Shown one piece after another: positions 44,101 through 57,735 of a stretch of DNA of 64,000 nt. A program made the position numbers and the translations under genes. Every line of letters starts with the position of its first letter. Within the stretch, counting starts at the first letter, position 1. A model generated the notes under the pieces. It worked only from the letters and a program-made list of their open reading frames with translations. It ran no database searches and was not told the origin of the DNA. Source of the stretch: Spirogloea muscicola (taxonomy: Eukaryota; Streptophyta; Zygnematophyceae; Spirogloeales; Spirogloeaceae); contig WELB01000191.1 in NCBI GenBank assembly GCA_009602725.1, positions 205,677 to 269,676 of the forward strand. The letters run 5' to 3'.

Positions 44101-47100
44101 ACGTGATATTCTGCCAGTCTGATGCCACTGGGTTGATCTTACACAGGCAGTAGCCCCCGAGCTCACCTTCTATGATGGCACCAAGTGGCCTGTCAGCAGT
44201 GGCATACATCCTGATCGCCTTCTCCGGTCACGCTTAGACCTGAATGTCACGTGAGTCTGCATGCATGATCTTGCTGATGATTGTCATGCCATCACCCAGA
44301 TGTGTGTGGATGCTGAAGTATGTCCTGTGTGCTGAAAGGGAGAGTCTGACTGCCTGGCCATGGCTGTGCAGGCTGGCTATGAAGGGTACCGAGCGGTGGA
44401 TGGTGGGGCATGGGAAGGGCTTTGTGATTGAGGCTTCCTCTGGGTCGAGCATCCTGGAGCCGCTGAACGTGATGCTGGAGTACTCGCTTATGCAGGGCAC
44501 TACCACGATGGCGCTCAATGTTTCTGATGTGGCCGTCCGACTGTCCTTTTCCGCGCTCCGCTTACTTCTGCGCCTTCAAGCTGATCTCCTGGCAACTTTC
44601 CACGTGGGAGGCGATTTGCTTGTCACCCACTGTCGGCAATTTGATCGCATCTATTTGAGTACAAGTGGTGAGCCTGCTGACCTCTCCTGTGATCTAAAAT
44701 AGTGATATTGGAAATTCATTGATATACTGCTCTGCTGATATATTGAGCTCGCTCTGCAGCAGATCATGGTGGAACTCTCAAGCAACCAATTGCAATATGG
44801 CGTCCCAGGCCCCCCCCAGGCTATGCCATCGTCAGCCACTGTGCAACTTCTGGGTAGGAAGCTTCTCTTATATTGGTCGAGCATTTCAGCCACCTTGGTT
44901 GCTGTAGGCCCTTGTCAAGGGCAATCAGCCTTCTCTCAATTGCCATCCAATATGCTCACCCAGCATGACGTCGCCTGCTCTGCTGGCCGTCTTGCTGTCA
45001 GGAGCGGCCCCCCTTCTCAGGCCGTTGTCGCGGTGAGCACAAGCTTTGGTCGTGTGAAGAAGCCTGTGAAGTACGACAAGGTCTGGGCCACTGCTGAGGC
45101 TGGAGACCAGATGTGCACCTTCTGGCTACCAGTGCCTCCGAGGGGGTACGCAGCACTGGGCTGCATAGGCCAGAAAGGGCAGCAGCCACCCCCAATCAAT
45201 GCTGTCTGCTGTGTGCGTGAGGACCTGCTGTCAACAGCTACTTTCAGCGACTGCATAACCTTCCTGCCACCGAGCTCGACTGTGTGAGTGCTGCGCTTCA
45301 AGCCCCTCTTCTGGTTGACAAGCATGTGCACCTCCTTCCCTTCTTGATCATCAACCACAGCATGAGCAGTATGCATGACTTTGCGACCCCTGCTTGTGTA
45401 ATACAGAGGGGATAAAGGAGCGAGCATATGGAGGGTGGAAAACTCGGTTGGCTCCTTCTTGGTGCAGGCAAATCTAGACCCACCTGCCAGAGTTCGTGCC
45501 AGAGACATTGTTGCCACGTTTGCAGGCCAACTTTCACCAGTTGCTGGGGTGACAGAGGAGGAGAGTGCCCCATTGCCTACGTCGAGACCAGACCCTGTGT
45601 CAACGAGTGGGAGGTCCTTGGACCGGAGGTCCGCCACTTTCACATCATCTTCACGGCAAGGTGGTCGACAGTACAGCAGCACTCCCAATTTTGAGCGCGT
45701 ATGGTGGGACGAAGGCACAACAGCAGGCCTTGCTGGGCGCCATGTCTCCATCTGGCGTCCACAAGCGCCGGCTGGCTACTCTATCCTTGGGGACTGTGCA
45801 GTGGATGGGTAAGCACCCCCCGTGGCTGTCACTGCACGAACTGTTTTGCATGCAAGGCGTGTGCCTAAATTTCCACGTTTGTTGGTTTTATGCAACAGCT
45901 ATGAGCCACCCAGCTTGGGCCTCGTGGTGCGAGACGATGACAGCGGGGCTGTTGCCAAGCCACTCCGCTTCCAACTTAGGGCCGAGTTGCGGGGGTTGAG
46001 GGGACTTGAGGACTGCTGCTTTTGGTTCCCTGTGGCTCCACCAGGCTATGTCGCTCTCGGCTGCGTGGGTGCCAGGGGCTTGCAGCCTCCTGCAGTAGAC
46101 TGCTGCCGCTGCCTTCGCATGGATCTTGCTAGCCAGGGCACGTTTGCTACGCGGGCTCTGTGGTCTTTACTGCTCACGTCATCGAGCAGCAAGGCAGGCG
46201 TTGCTTCGGCATGCACCGTCTGGACGGTTGAAAATCCGGCTAAAACCTTCATCTGCCGAGCTGACAACAAGAAGCCACCATGGCGCATGGCCTACAGCTT
46301 GGCAGAAGTAGGAAAGAAGAAGCTGCCCGACAATGTGAATGCAGAATTCAAGATCGGTCGCATCTCCTGCACTGTTCTCGATGATCTCAGCGGTCTGGTG
46401 AGTGCCTCAGCACCATCATTCTACTCGTTGCAGGTGAAGATGCCGGTGGTACTCACATCTTTACGGAGAATGCCATTCTACTGTGTCCATGTTGGAGCAG
46501 TCAGTGGTCCAGGCCACCGTCTGTTGACACCGTCTGTGATGGTGCCTGTCTGCAGACAACACCAGTGGTTGATTTGACGGTTACGGCTCTCAATGTGGCT
46601 GCCCATGGACGACCGGAGGCCGTGAATGCAGTTGCCGTGACGTCCTTGGCTGCGTCCACTTTCAATACGCAGTTAGACACATGGGAGCCCTTGCTGGAGC
46701 CCTTTGAGGGCATCTTCAAGTAAGCCGCCTCCTACCATGACTCCTCACTGCTGGTCGTGCCTCCCTCACTACGTGCAAGCTTCTGAGCATGAGCTTTTCC
46801 AGGTACGAGTCCAACCACGGCGGATCTGAGGCGGCTCTCAAGGCTGGCACACAAGTCCGCATTGCAGCAAGCAGCATTGTCAACCTCAACCTCACCGCAG
46901 CCAACACTGAGTCCCTCACAAATGCTGCTCTGGGCTGGCATAAGGCCTCTGAGCTAGAGCAGACTGCTCGAATCAACATTCAGCTGGTAAGAAGTCCCTG
47001 CTCCCAGCCCTGCAATTATCTGCCACTAGGGCTTCTTGACACAGAGCTGACTTTGCCCGTGACTTTTGTGATCTTTGCAGGGGGCAGCTAAGGTGGAGCA

Positions 47101-50100
47101 ACCAGGGGATGAGCAAGCACCGGCGCTGGATCAGAAAGAGGGGACTTGTATCATTCTGGACAATGCGCTAGGGTGTGCCATGTATGCACAAACAGCTGCA
47201 GATGGCTTCTCTGCTGTGGTGACACTGGCAGCTGGAGAGGCCACTGTGCTCCAGATTCCCCCGCAGCGCTACCCGGGCCTTGTCACTGATGACCTACTGA
47301 CATCAACCTCCTCAGCATACCTTCCCCGTCACTTCGTTGCTGCGCACGTCTTTGGCGCCCAGGTGAGAGATTCTATGCCACGTAGCAGGTTGCATCACAT
47401 AAGAAGTTGCAACTGTGCATGGGTTGAAATCCCCAATCTCACATGGGTGCAGGACTTGCCGGTGCTCGATGACCTGAGCATACCTGAGTATCTCTGCGCA
47501 TTGAGGCTTGTGACTACAACTGGGACCGAAGCAGATGCTTCTCAGCAGAAGATCATGCCGCAGAGTGCACGATCTCGAAGCGTGCAGCCGTCAGATACCA
47601 ATGAGACTCTCAAGAAAGGCCTCTGCTCAGTTGCTTGGAATGAGATCTTTGTCTTTGAGATACCACCTGAGGTCAGTCCATCTTGTCTGCCTTCATCCTT
47701 ATGCTCATGTGCTTGACGATTGGCATGCTTGTTTTCATGTTCTCCGCAAGCCGTACAACTGAGGTTTCTTTGCTAGCTTGCAGGGCACAGCAAGATTGGA
47801 GTTGGTCATCATCAATCAGGCTGGCAATGCAGGCACAGGTGCCATTAGCTGGCAGGCGCAGACAGAGTGCATGATGACTTCCTCAATAAGCATTGAGTGC
47901 GGTAGGCGCCTCCCTAGTTGGCTGGTTAGCAAGCTGAGCGTGGGCTCCTTGTACTCACAAATGTCTCGGGCAATGTGGCAGGCACACCAGTCGGAAGCCT
48001 AGCTGTACCCATTTCTGCGGGGGACCCCAGTAAGGATGGGGTACAAGAGGGGGAGTATGAGCTTAGGCCGCTGCCCAAGCAGGTGACGATGGCAGTGTGT
48101 TTCATTGGGTCGCTTGATGCACGGCAGGCATGTTAGATGAGGCAGATATTGCACATATTGCAGTAGCCGAGTCATACTTCTTTTCCTCTTCAAGTAGAAC
48201 TGTGACAAATAAAGAGACTGCATGCTGAGCTTGACAGAAACTTCCAAGAACCATGGATGCAGGGAGAAACGGCAGCAAGCAGTGTCGAGTTGGGTACCAT
48301 GCGGCTGGGTATCTGCCACTTCACGACTGCAGGGCAGGCACAAGATGTGCAGCGCGCTATTGCTGAAGCTCAGCAAGCAGGCTTTGCGGCGCACACGGGA
48401 GCCACATCTGTGCAGATTTCAGATTCACCAGAAGGGCCATGGACTGGCATACGGTGGCTGCAGAGCACAGGAACCCGCATCGTTCCACGCAGGGTTGGCC
48501 GACGTGGGCTAGCTGTGGAAGTGCTTTCCCTGTCCTCCGAGCGCCTGGGGGCCGGTACTCATGCTCGTCTCCGCTCCCTGGCCACTCTAGTGAACAACTG
48601 CGCTGTGCCCCTGGAAGCACGCTGCTGGCCGAGGGCCTTGCTCGACGAGGCAGGGCCTGCCGGTGAGGCAGCGCAGCGAGGGAGCACAACTCTGGTGGCG
48701 GAGGAGGTATTTGAGAATCAGCGGTATCAGCCGGTAGCAGGGTGGGGCTCCTCTTGGCCTGGCCACCTGCTGCCAATGGATCCTCCGCGATGGACCTCAG
48801 CTGACGGCTCCAAGTCCTCTCAGGTCAGGCTTCTATCTGCTGATGCAACGTGACTGGACAGTCCAGTTGACGGGCTCCAAGGACGCTATCTTCGCTGCCG
48901 CTGCTTACTCCAGACCTGGGCGCTGGGATTCACATGCAGGAGTTTGTGGAGCCGGCACTGGTCGCAGGTTGGTCTTGGGCATCAGACTGGTGTGTGGACA
49001 AGCCTGGCAACGTTGACCCTGACGGCTGGGCATACGGCTCCGACTTCAGCCAGATAGGGACTCAGTGGCCGCCAAGGTCTTCCACCGCTGGGCAGAAGAG
49101 TGCATTCGACTTTGTCCGCCGCCGGCGATGGACGCGGCTCCGAGCTCCCAAGGGCGGAGAGCAGGGGAGGGACGGGCCCTTGGCAGGCGGCTCACGGCAC
49201 CTCTATGTGGGCGTCGTGGAGCCGGGCAAGTCCCAGCCGCTTCCGTGGGACAGCCTGGCACCCGGCTCTGACCTCTGCCTGCAGCTGAGGCCCCACGCTT
49301 GGCCTGGCCAGCCAGCCTTGCACAAGTGGGGCCGCTCAGTGCCCCAGCATCCCGTTTCTGAGGCAGCTGCCTTCATGCTTGGCGACCTTGGTTGCACAGA
49401 GGAGCTGGTGCTCTGTGAGGCCATTGGAGGGCGGGGAAGAGACTCGTTCTGGCTCAGTGTCGAGGCAGTGAGCAGCCTGCTACATGGGGAGAGTGGGGTC
49501 ATGATGGCTGCTGAGGACTGGCGGATCGTAGCTGCTGCGCCGTTGCGAGTGGAGAACTGGCTCCCATGTCGTGCAGAGTACACACTGTGGGAGAAGCCTT
49601 CCCGTTCTCCACCAGCATCTCGCCAACGAGCCATCGCCGAGTCAGGGGCGACCATACAGTGTCACTCTATCGACGTCCGTCGTCCTACCCTGCTGACGTG
49701 GCTACCGCAGGGTGGCTGGAAGCCAGAAAAGGTGAGAAATAGCAACAGCTGCCTGTGCCAGTGCTACAATATGTCAACACTGTGCATACCATCCCATTCC
49801 ATTGGGTGCTTGGCTGGTGCAGGAAGCTGTGCTCATCTCGGATCCCACTGCTGGAGAGGACCTTCCCACTGGCTTCATGATGACCAACTCTGCCAGCAAG
49901 AGGTGTGCAGCAGATGTCAAACCTTGACTTGGGCCCATGCCCAGCATGCGCTTCTGGGCATGGGCCCAGCCAGTCGAATGCAGTCGAATGTCTGAAAAGT
50001 CCTTCAGCCTGGGACTCGTCAGACTTGGACCCCTTAGCAGCCGACCCTTCTGAGTGCAGGCAGCTCAGGGTGAGCGTGGAGCACGACACCGGCAAGTCTG

Positions 50101-53100
50101 ACGTGTCAGCGAAAGTTGTGCGTCTCTTCGTATCTTACTGGTTGAAGAACGACGCCAATCTGCCTCTGGCCTATCGGCTCGTGGAAATTGAGGCGTCTGC
50201 TGCAAAGCCTGAGGAGGAGGGGGGACTGGGAAAGTGGTTGCCAAGGTCGTCCTCTGCCAGCAAGCGCGGTGGTCAGCGAAGCATGCCAGCTCCCCTGCAA
50301 GCACACAAGGTGCTGCGAGCTCTAGAAAGCATCGAGGACACACCTCCCGGGCAGCCAGCCATGCTCTCCTTGCCCCAGCTGGACCGAGTTGGACTCTCGG
50401 TTGCTCTCACCTCCTCAGGCGTCTTCTCTTCTGCTATCTGCTTCAAGTCCTTTGAGGATCAGGTGCATACCTCACTACCTTGTGCAGTCGAATGTATGCT
50501 GCATGTCAAGTATCTCAGCTCAACCAGATCAAAGCATTGACAGCTCCAAGATGCAGTGTCAGGTCTAAGTGCAAGGGCAGCAAACACAGTCCTGATATCT
50601 GACGTCATGCTGTGCAGATGCAACGCGTGGACATGAAAGCAGTGGACCAACATGGTGCTTTCTTCAAGCTGACTGGCTGGCTTGACATGTCCTCCCTCGG
50701 CTTTGAGAGAACCAAGGTGCGAGGCCTTATGCAAGATGCACATTGACTGCAAGCAGGTGCAAAGATGTGTGCTTCTGTAACTGTCATCTGACAGCTCGTG
50801 TGCTGATGATGGTGCAGGTCGTACGCATCCAGCCTCACACATTGTTGACAAATAGGCTTGGAAGGCGCATGCACCTCCGGCAGGCCAATGTTGGAGCACA
50901 TGCCGAAGTCCTACAGCCTGGGGATCTAGCCAAGCCCTTCCTTTGGCCCTCCATTTGGGAGCCGGAACTTCTGCAGGTCACTCTCAAGCCCAAGCCCTCC
51001 TGGCTTATCCTGCCACACGTCCTTATGCAGGGGCTGGTGAGTGTTCAGATGTGCTTACAAGGCCGACAATGGCATGCAGATCCAAGTCGATGATTATGAA
51101 TGGAGCAAGCCTTTCAGCACTGATGTGGAAGGCATCATGCACATCTACATGAAGAGCAGCAAACCGAATTGCGACCAGCAGTTGATAGTGCGCGCCGAGG
51201 TGCGGAATGGAGTCGACAGTTCCCGTTTCCTTGTCGTCTTCCGACGGCCATCCTCATCTGGACCCTATAGGTATGATTTGATTGTGAGTCAAGTATATAT
51301 TCGGGTCAGCTATACCGCAGGCTTGTCACTCACTAGCTCAATAGCACTGTCTGCGCCAGCCTTGCTGGGTTGACATTCGTTGCTGGACAGAGGCCTTCAC
51401 GGGGTGATTGCTTGGCAACAGTCTTGAAGCTGAGGATGCATTGTGCAAGGATGGAAAGCAGTGGCACACAGTATGCTTGGTTGCCCCTTGGCCGTGCCAT
51501 AACAGAGAAGTGGCCAATCGTATAATGGTGCATGCATCCCGCATTGTCAGCTGCACTAGTATTCTTGCACAAGGCGCCTCCCAGTGCCGGTCATGCTCAC
51601 AAAACAGCTATTGTGGCATTGGTATTCAAGATTCTCGGTTGGCGGGTGCTTGTTGCCAGGATTGAGAACAGGACAGCAATGCTGCCCTTGAGAGTGCGGC
51701 AGGCTGGCCCAAGGGACAGTACCTGGCTGCTGCTGCAGCCAGGCAGCAGTGCTTCCTTCGCATGGGAAGCCCTGCAGTCCTCCCGGTTGCTGGAGGTCAT
51801 GGTGGAAGGTGCATCAGCAGAGAGTGCCAGCACCTTCGACATCACTGAGCCCGGGGACCACAAGCCGGCGGTCACCCCCTCAGGCGCTGTAGCAGCGATC
51901 CACGTGCTTGTTGCTCAGGAGCTTCTGGGTCTCACTGTTGCATGCATCTGTGACTGGCATCCCGGTGACGCTATGGAAGGGGCACTTGCACTGACCTCGT
52001 CGCTACAGGAAGAAGTGTCTGCTTCCACCAGAATGCAGCAGGCGGCTGAGGCAGCCGCAGACGAGAGCAGCGAGAACCAGTTTCACATCCAGCTCCATCT
52101 GGAGGATTTTGGTCTGTCAGTTGTCAATCACACGCCTCAGGAGCTGCTCTACGTGTCCATGCAGACAGCCATATTCTCCTACTCGACTGGACTTGGGTCT
52201 GGCATCAGCAGGTGCATCGCCTGCTGAGATGTGCAGAGTCTTTGTTGAACTGACGCTAGCGTCGGGTGTACAGTGTCTTACTCTCCCAATTTGTCAACTA
52301 GGGTCTGTTACGTTGCAAGTTCCCTATCAATGGTGCCTCCTGCCTCCTAGATGGACACTGACTGGCAACCATTGCCTGCCAGTCGTGCCATTCTCACCTA
52401 GTTGTGCCATTCACAACTGGGTTGTGGATGCACTGCAGGCTCAAACTACGCATTGGACACATTCAAGTCGACAACCAGCTAGCATCTACACCGATGCCCG
52501 TACTCTTGGCACCAATCAGTCCTGCAAATCAGAGGCCAGAGTTCGTCGTCAAATTTGTTGTTGCCATACAGGACACTGGAGCAGCTGACGAGCAGAGCTT
52601 TCCATATATCAGTCTTCAGGTAACTTGTCTCAGCTGGCATGCATCTCAGCAGATTGCGCAAGAGAGGCTGCTGCATTGCACACGCAGTTGTAAGTCCAAA
52701 CAGTTTTGCTACGTGTACTCCTAGTTTCTCAGACGTCATGTCAGATGTCATGTATGTTGCCTGATAGATAAGCTACTCAGCATATGCCAGTCAATGTAGC
52801 GCCAGAAGTATCTTGTATTTGGCTAGTCGGGCAGCTAAGTCTCATGAGCCTGTAGTGCAGCTGGTCTTGTAGCTCTCTCCTCTGAAGCTGCTTGGTGCAG
52901 GAACTCTTCACTTGCCCAACTGACGCTGCTGATGCCATGCAGTTGCCAAGCGAAGCGTGGTTGATAAGCATCCATGAGCCAATCATATGGCGGCTTCATG
53001 ACCTTATGCGTCCCCTTAACTTTTCCCGCCTGACTTCACACGAGGAAGAGACGACTGCTGTTGCAGTGGATCCCCATGTCCGAATTGGGTATGCTTTCAG

Positions 53101-56100
53101 TCAACAACTGGACAGGCTTCTGCTGCAGGGAACTTCCCCACCTTCATGCAGTGACCAACATGACTTGTGCACTTCTTCAGGTTGCTGAATCTATCAGAAG
53201 GACGGCTCAAAGTGACATTGTCCATGGCCCCATCCCAACGGCCACGGGATGTGCTTGGTGTCTATTCAACCCTTATTACCTCCTTGGGGAACACCGATGA
53301 GATGCCGGTAAGAATCCGATGCAATAAATGTTGTGATAGCCACCGGTGCAACTCCACCTGTTGCCCTTCATGTACACTCTTTGCGAGCAGTCTTCTGAAA
53401 GTTTCCAAGAGTCTTACCTTCACACACCCTGTCCAGATACGTATCACGCCGCGGACGGTGGAGAATACGTACATGCGAAAGAGCCAGATGATGACTTGTG
53501 CCCTGGAGAGTGTCCGAAATGACCTGCTGAGTCAGCCGTTCCAGCTTCTATCGGGAGTTGACATTCTCGGGAATGCCAGCAGCGCCCTTGGCCACATGAG
53601 CAAGGGCGTGGCGGCACTGTCAATGGACAAGCAGTTCATCCGAAGCCGTCAGCACCAGGTATTGGCTCATGATAGTGGGCCCTCCTAGACGTATGTGTAC
53701 TCTAGCGAGGTGAGGTGGGGACCCATCTCCTGGTCGTGCACTTGTGTAAAGCCTGAAGACAGCTCTCATTTTCTTCCAGCGTCTTTCTTGCAGGAAAGTA
53801 AAGCCACAGTGGAGGGTCTGGGAGATGGCTTGCGCGAGGGCGGAGAGGCCCTGGCCAAGGGTCTGTTCAGGGGGGTCACGGGTATCCTGACGAAGCCGCT
53901 GGAAGGTGCTAAGAGCAGGGGCGTGGAAGGGTTTGTGACTGGCGTGGGGAAAGGCATCATTGGAGCTGCAGCACAGCCTGCTTCTGGCGTGCTCGACCTG
54001 CTCTCCAAGACCACCGACGGCATGAATGCTAGCCGCCTCCGCTTGGCAGCTGCATTCACATATGAGCAGGAGCTGTCGCGGCGGCGCTTGCCCCGAGCCA
54101 TCTCTGGGGACAATGTGCTGCGTCCATACGACGACTACAAGGCCCGCGGTCAAGTGCGTCCTCTGATGCTTGCTGTCTCCTGCTGTTTGTCCTGCTGATC
54201 AACCTGAGTGCTTGTTGTCAAGGCATGACATGCTCCATGGCAGCCTGTGGCCCTGCTGATAGTTTACTTTGTCCAATCAATCATTTGCCGGGCCGCAGGG
54301 TACTTGTCATCTGCCGTGCTTGAGCTTTGGTGCCTGTCGTTGCCTCAGTCGGGTATTGTTGCCAATCACTGCTACAAGTGGTGCGTGGCTGGCAGATCAT
54401 TCTTCAACTGGCCGAGCGTGGGGTTTTTGGGGACATTGATCTGTTTCGTGAGCGCGGAAAGTTTGCAGTCACTGATGCCTATGAGGATCACTTCAACCTG
54501 CCAAAGGGTCACAGTCTCATGCTCACAAATCGCCGTGTCATGATGCTGCAGGTAAGCTCCTTGCACTCCAGACGTAGCTGCGTCTGCTGGAGGCCTGACC
54601 TGGGTGATGAATTGCTGACACGTCTTGTCCTTGCTCTGCAGCACCCGAGCGGCATGGTTGTGGCTAAAAAGGCAGACCTTCTGAAGGAGCCTTGCACCAT
54701 AGTGTGGGACATAACGTGGGACGACCTGATGACAGTGGAGCTGGTGCATGGCAAGGATGACCCGCCAGAGTCCCCGCCGACGCGCCTACTTCTCCACCTG
54801 CGAGACTGGTCCCAGGATACACGCATCTTCGACACCAAAGAGATTGCGCGCCTGGTCAAGTGCCACCCCGGCACAAACCAGGCGATGGCTGTCAAGGATG
54901 CAATCCGGCAAGCCATGCAAGTCTATGGTAAAGACAGGTCTTCGACGGCAGTCAAGGTAAGCATCATAACAGCGGCCCTTTATTTCCTGCGGGCTGTTGC
55001 ATAGCTTGGCTGTGCCCGTGCCCGTTGACTCACTTGAGGCGGCCTCATGTGGCTCTTATGCATGCCACAGATGAGAGCAGTGCAGAAGCCGTATACTGGA
55101 GCAGGCGCTGGAGCTGCATCGGGAGCAGCCTTGGGCCTCCTGGCCGGTCCAGCTGCACCGCTAGCTGTGCCAGTCATGGCCACGTTCGGTGCGCTAGTTG
55201 GAGGAGCCGGGCAGGTGATGCTGGAGGCTGACAGTGCCGATACCTCACCTGCTCATCAGCAGCCGCTCTCCCGCAAGTTGGCGATCCAGGATGCAACCGT
55301 GCCCTTGCCCATTCGCGAGGATGGCAACACTGCTCAAGCAGGCCGATCGATCAAAGACTTTTCCCTACTCTGGTGGGACAAGGTGCGCCTGCTGTACCAC
55401 AGCATGGGGTGAATCATTCTCCATGGACAGCTTGTTGGCATGTGAGATGATGGCAGTAAGTGAATCAAGTATTGTCACGCCATGCTCCATAAGAGATTGT
55501 GCTACATGCATGTTGCAGGGAGCTGCTTGGAGCAAGAAATTCCCCGTCTCCATTTGGCGAGCTGTGGTCCCCAGAGGGTGAAAATATCTCACAAAACCTC
55601 CGCTCAGGCTTAGCTGGGTAGCCCCTACTGACAAGTACATACCCCGCCAGGCTGCTATCTGGACGCTCATGCGATGGCGAGCAAGCGCAGTGCCTCCTCA
55701 GTAAGCTGTGCACTGCTTTGTGGACCACAGGTATGTCTCGGTGGGTGACATTGCACGCAGTGGTTACGACCCTCCAGAGAAGGGCGTCACTTATCGGGAT
55801 GACCGAGATGGCAGATTCTGTGCCCCGGAAGGCTACAAACTGGTGGGTGCACTGGAGCAACTGCATGCTGAGCATCTTTGAAGAGGAGAATCTGTGCTGC
55901 TCCTTAAAAAGGCAAGGTCTAACAGCGGATATTTTGCAGGTCTGGCGAGACACGGAGAGTGGGGCCCGGGAGCGCGTGACCATCTGGTCCCCCATTCCAC
56001 CCGAAGGCTATGTCTCGCTGGGCGCTGTGGCTGTGGCAGATTACGCTGAGCCCAGCAGGGATGCCGTGGCTTGCGTGCGACAAGACTGTGTAGAGGCAGC

Positions 56101-56254
56101 AAGCCTTGCTCTCACGCTACTTTGGAAGGACCATCAGGGCGCAGCCTTGTGGCAGTGCTCCCTCTGGCAGGTCCTAAATGATGCCCATACCTTCTTGGCC
56201 CGCCGTGACCACCATCGGCCACCGACCGCAAGTGCCTTCACGGTGGCCATCTGA
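32105..56254 (+). CDS. VPS13: VPS13 family bridge-like lipid transfer protein (plant type)
   Basis: Very large spliced gene with dozens of exons for a protein that moves phospholipids between membranes at contact sites. The first exons are 32105-32119 (MFEAH), 32235-32316 (LYLLRRYLGEYVRGLSAEAL, RISVWKG), 32591-32695 (VVLNNLQLKAEALNSLQLP) and 32825-32920 (VPWNRLGQDPVIVLLDRIF). They form a complete chorein N-terminus, followed by NLKISITNVHIRYEDT near 33800. Later parts are a PH domain (38406-39030), a C2 domain (about 47450-47860), an adaptor-binding repeat region (about 49500-52200), RIGHIQVDNQLASTPMPVLL near 52460 and the amphipathic C-terminal region (53800-54150). VPS62-like beta blocks lie at 45040-46400 and at the C-terminus. 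The last exon ends SAFTVAI and TGA. The intron after 32316 uses a GC donor. The start ATG is family-typical but lies 49 bases from an N. Interior exon borders are not all resolved. Confidence 0.9.
38406..39030 (+). other. PH domain segment of VPS13
   Basis: Exons read EWQPRWCVLASIYFYVLEHE, LVGKQIVEVPPEFIGG and AVILQAKDKDVKDTWLDQL. This is the beta-strand and C-terminal helix pattern of a PH domain, including the conserved Trp in the last helix. Plant VPS13 proteins carry a PH domain inserted in the N-terminal half, and this position agrees. It probably gives phosphoinositide or membrane targeting. Confidence 0.75.
45030..46400 (+). other. VPS62-like beta repeats within VPS13
   Basis: Repeated blocks of the form (Cys/Ser)-(x)-(Phe/Ile)-Trp-(x2)-P-x-(G)-Y-x-x-L-G-x-x are seen. 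Examples are CTFWLPVPPRGYAALGCIG, VSIWRPQAPAGYSILGDCA and CFWFPVAPPGYVALGCVG, separated by PP(x)n-C-V-R-x-D segments. The same blocks recur at the C-terminal end (55540-56130: VSIWRAVVPRG, VTIWSPIPPEGYVSLGAVAV). The duplication is characteristic of plant-type VPS13. Confidence 0.7.
47450..47860 (+). other. C2 domain segment of VPS13
   Basis: Exons encode LCALRLVTTTGTEADASQQ and then GLCSVAWNEIFVFEIPPE, followed after an intron by TARLELVIINQAGNAGTG. The W-N-E-x-F-x-F-x-I/V strand followed by L-x-x-x-V is typical of C2 beta sandwiches. The calcium-binding Asp pairs are not obvious, so binding may be calcium independent. Confidence 0.65.
53780..54960 (+). other. VPS13 C-terminal amphipathic region and PH-like end
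   Basis: 53815-54030 encodes Gly-spaced amphipathic helices (GLREGGEALAKGLFRGVTGI, EGFVTGVGKGIIGAAAQPAS) that resemble the lipid-droplet and mitochondrion-binding helices shared with ATG2. Then come LRPYDDYKARGQ, GDIDLFRERGKFAVTDAYED and HSLMLTNRRVMMLQ, the C-terminal PH-like fold. A hydrophobic Gly/Ala segment (GAGAGAASGAALGLLAGPAA) follows near 55110. Confidence 0.75.
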
Positions 56255-57735
56255 CTGCCATGAGCTGGTGGACTCCACCTCTATGCTGCTGTCAAATGAG
56301 GGCAGGTACTGTTTCCGGACCTCTAGTGCAACACTCTCCTTTTCGGGTCGCATAAGTCCACAGAAATGTACAGGACATGACTGAGGATACCCCGAGCTGC
56401 TTAGATCATTCCTTCAATGACTTCCAGTGGCTCAGCAGCCGCTGTTTGTCGTAGTTCAGCCGTTGTCACTGCTGCCATCACCACCGTCTCCGCCGACACT
56501 GCCTCCAGGCAGGCTACCGGTTCCCTGCGCTGCGCCTAGTGCACTTTTGCGGGCATTTTGTCCACAGCTGCGGTGCTACACTGAGCTGCCTGCTGCTGCA
56601 TTTGTTGCAGGCGCTTTCCTGCCGGCTTTCACAACCTGCATGGCTGCTACCACTGCCGACAGTCTGCTTCACCAAGTTGCCGTGCCCACCAGTGTCACTT
56701 TTTGGACCGCCCTGGCGACCTGCCTCAGCAAGTGATGCAGTGCAGCAACCTGGCCAGCCCACATCGTTTCAATAGATAATGGTCGAAGCGGAGCTTGGTG
56801 GAGCAAATTCGTAATCTTAAGTGGAGTTACTCTCAGTCCTAGACAGATCAAGCTGGCATTTGACAGCAGCCAAGATCGTGAACAAGATACCATACCAGAC
56901 TCCAACATTGGGCATTTGTGGATTTAAATTAGGGGGGCCTAGGATGTGCTCCACTCATTTTCCATCTGACCACACTTACTTGCCAAAGTCCTGTCAACAA
57001 TCAAAAGTTGACGAGTTCCAATGACCCACCCACTTGGAGAAGGTCAATAAGGTCAAGTGTGTGCAGCTAAAACAAGCCTCAAGACTGGTCAGGAAGGCCA
57101 ACTACAGGCAGGTCAATTGTCAAAGTTAGAGCATACAGGGGTGATCAGCAGGGGTCAGATTCCTGACTGACCAAGGATCACCAAATAATAACCATCACCA
57201 CAGAAATGGCGACGTCTACTATCAGTGGCTTGGCCATAGCCGCATTAGTCTCAGGCACCCGGCCAGGCAAGTGGCAAAGAGGGTGCTCCGCGCGTCCAAA
57301 CGGCGGGCAGGCAGCTATGCCAGTCAAAGTATGGCATGAGTGAGGCCAGGAGTCTGCAACGAAAACCCCACTTCGCAGCAGTTGCCTCCTCGGCGGGCCT
57401 GGCCTTGCGCGCCCTGTGTTATTGTTGCTCTCAATTTGCATCCCCCTCTCCTGGTCTCACCACACCCAGGCCACTGAGAGGATGACATCTGCGGTGCTCC
57501 AGTACCTCACAAGGAAAATGTGGGTGCCATGCTGGACTGAAGAGCTCGAAGTCAAGTGTTCAAAGGCGTCGGTCACCATAGGGGTGAGTGGATTGGGGCG
57601 AGAAAGGGAGAGGAAGGGAGGCAGGAGGGGAGCAGCCAGAGGGCCGCGCAGGGGCTGCGCAGGGGTGGCTCTACCTCTGGCCCATGGTAGAAGGAATGTT
57701 ACAGAGGGGTGGTGCGGTGCCCCAGAGCGGCCGGC
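56255..57735. other. Intergenic between convergent genes
   Basis: Contains the 3' UTRs of VPS13 and of the minus-strand gene ending at 57736. Open frames at 56427-56735 and 57416-57745 are low in coding character. No repeat or RNA gene was seen. Confidence 0.4.

Noticed and set aside
56427-56735. 102-residue Pro/Leu-rich frame after VPS13 as a possible further exon
   Set aside because: The preceding exon ends with a family-typical stop at 56254, and this frame shows no VPS13 similarity or convincing splice joint.
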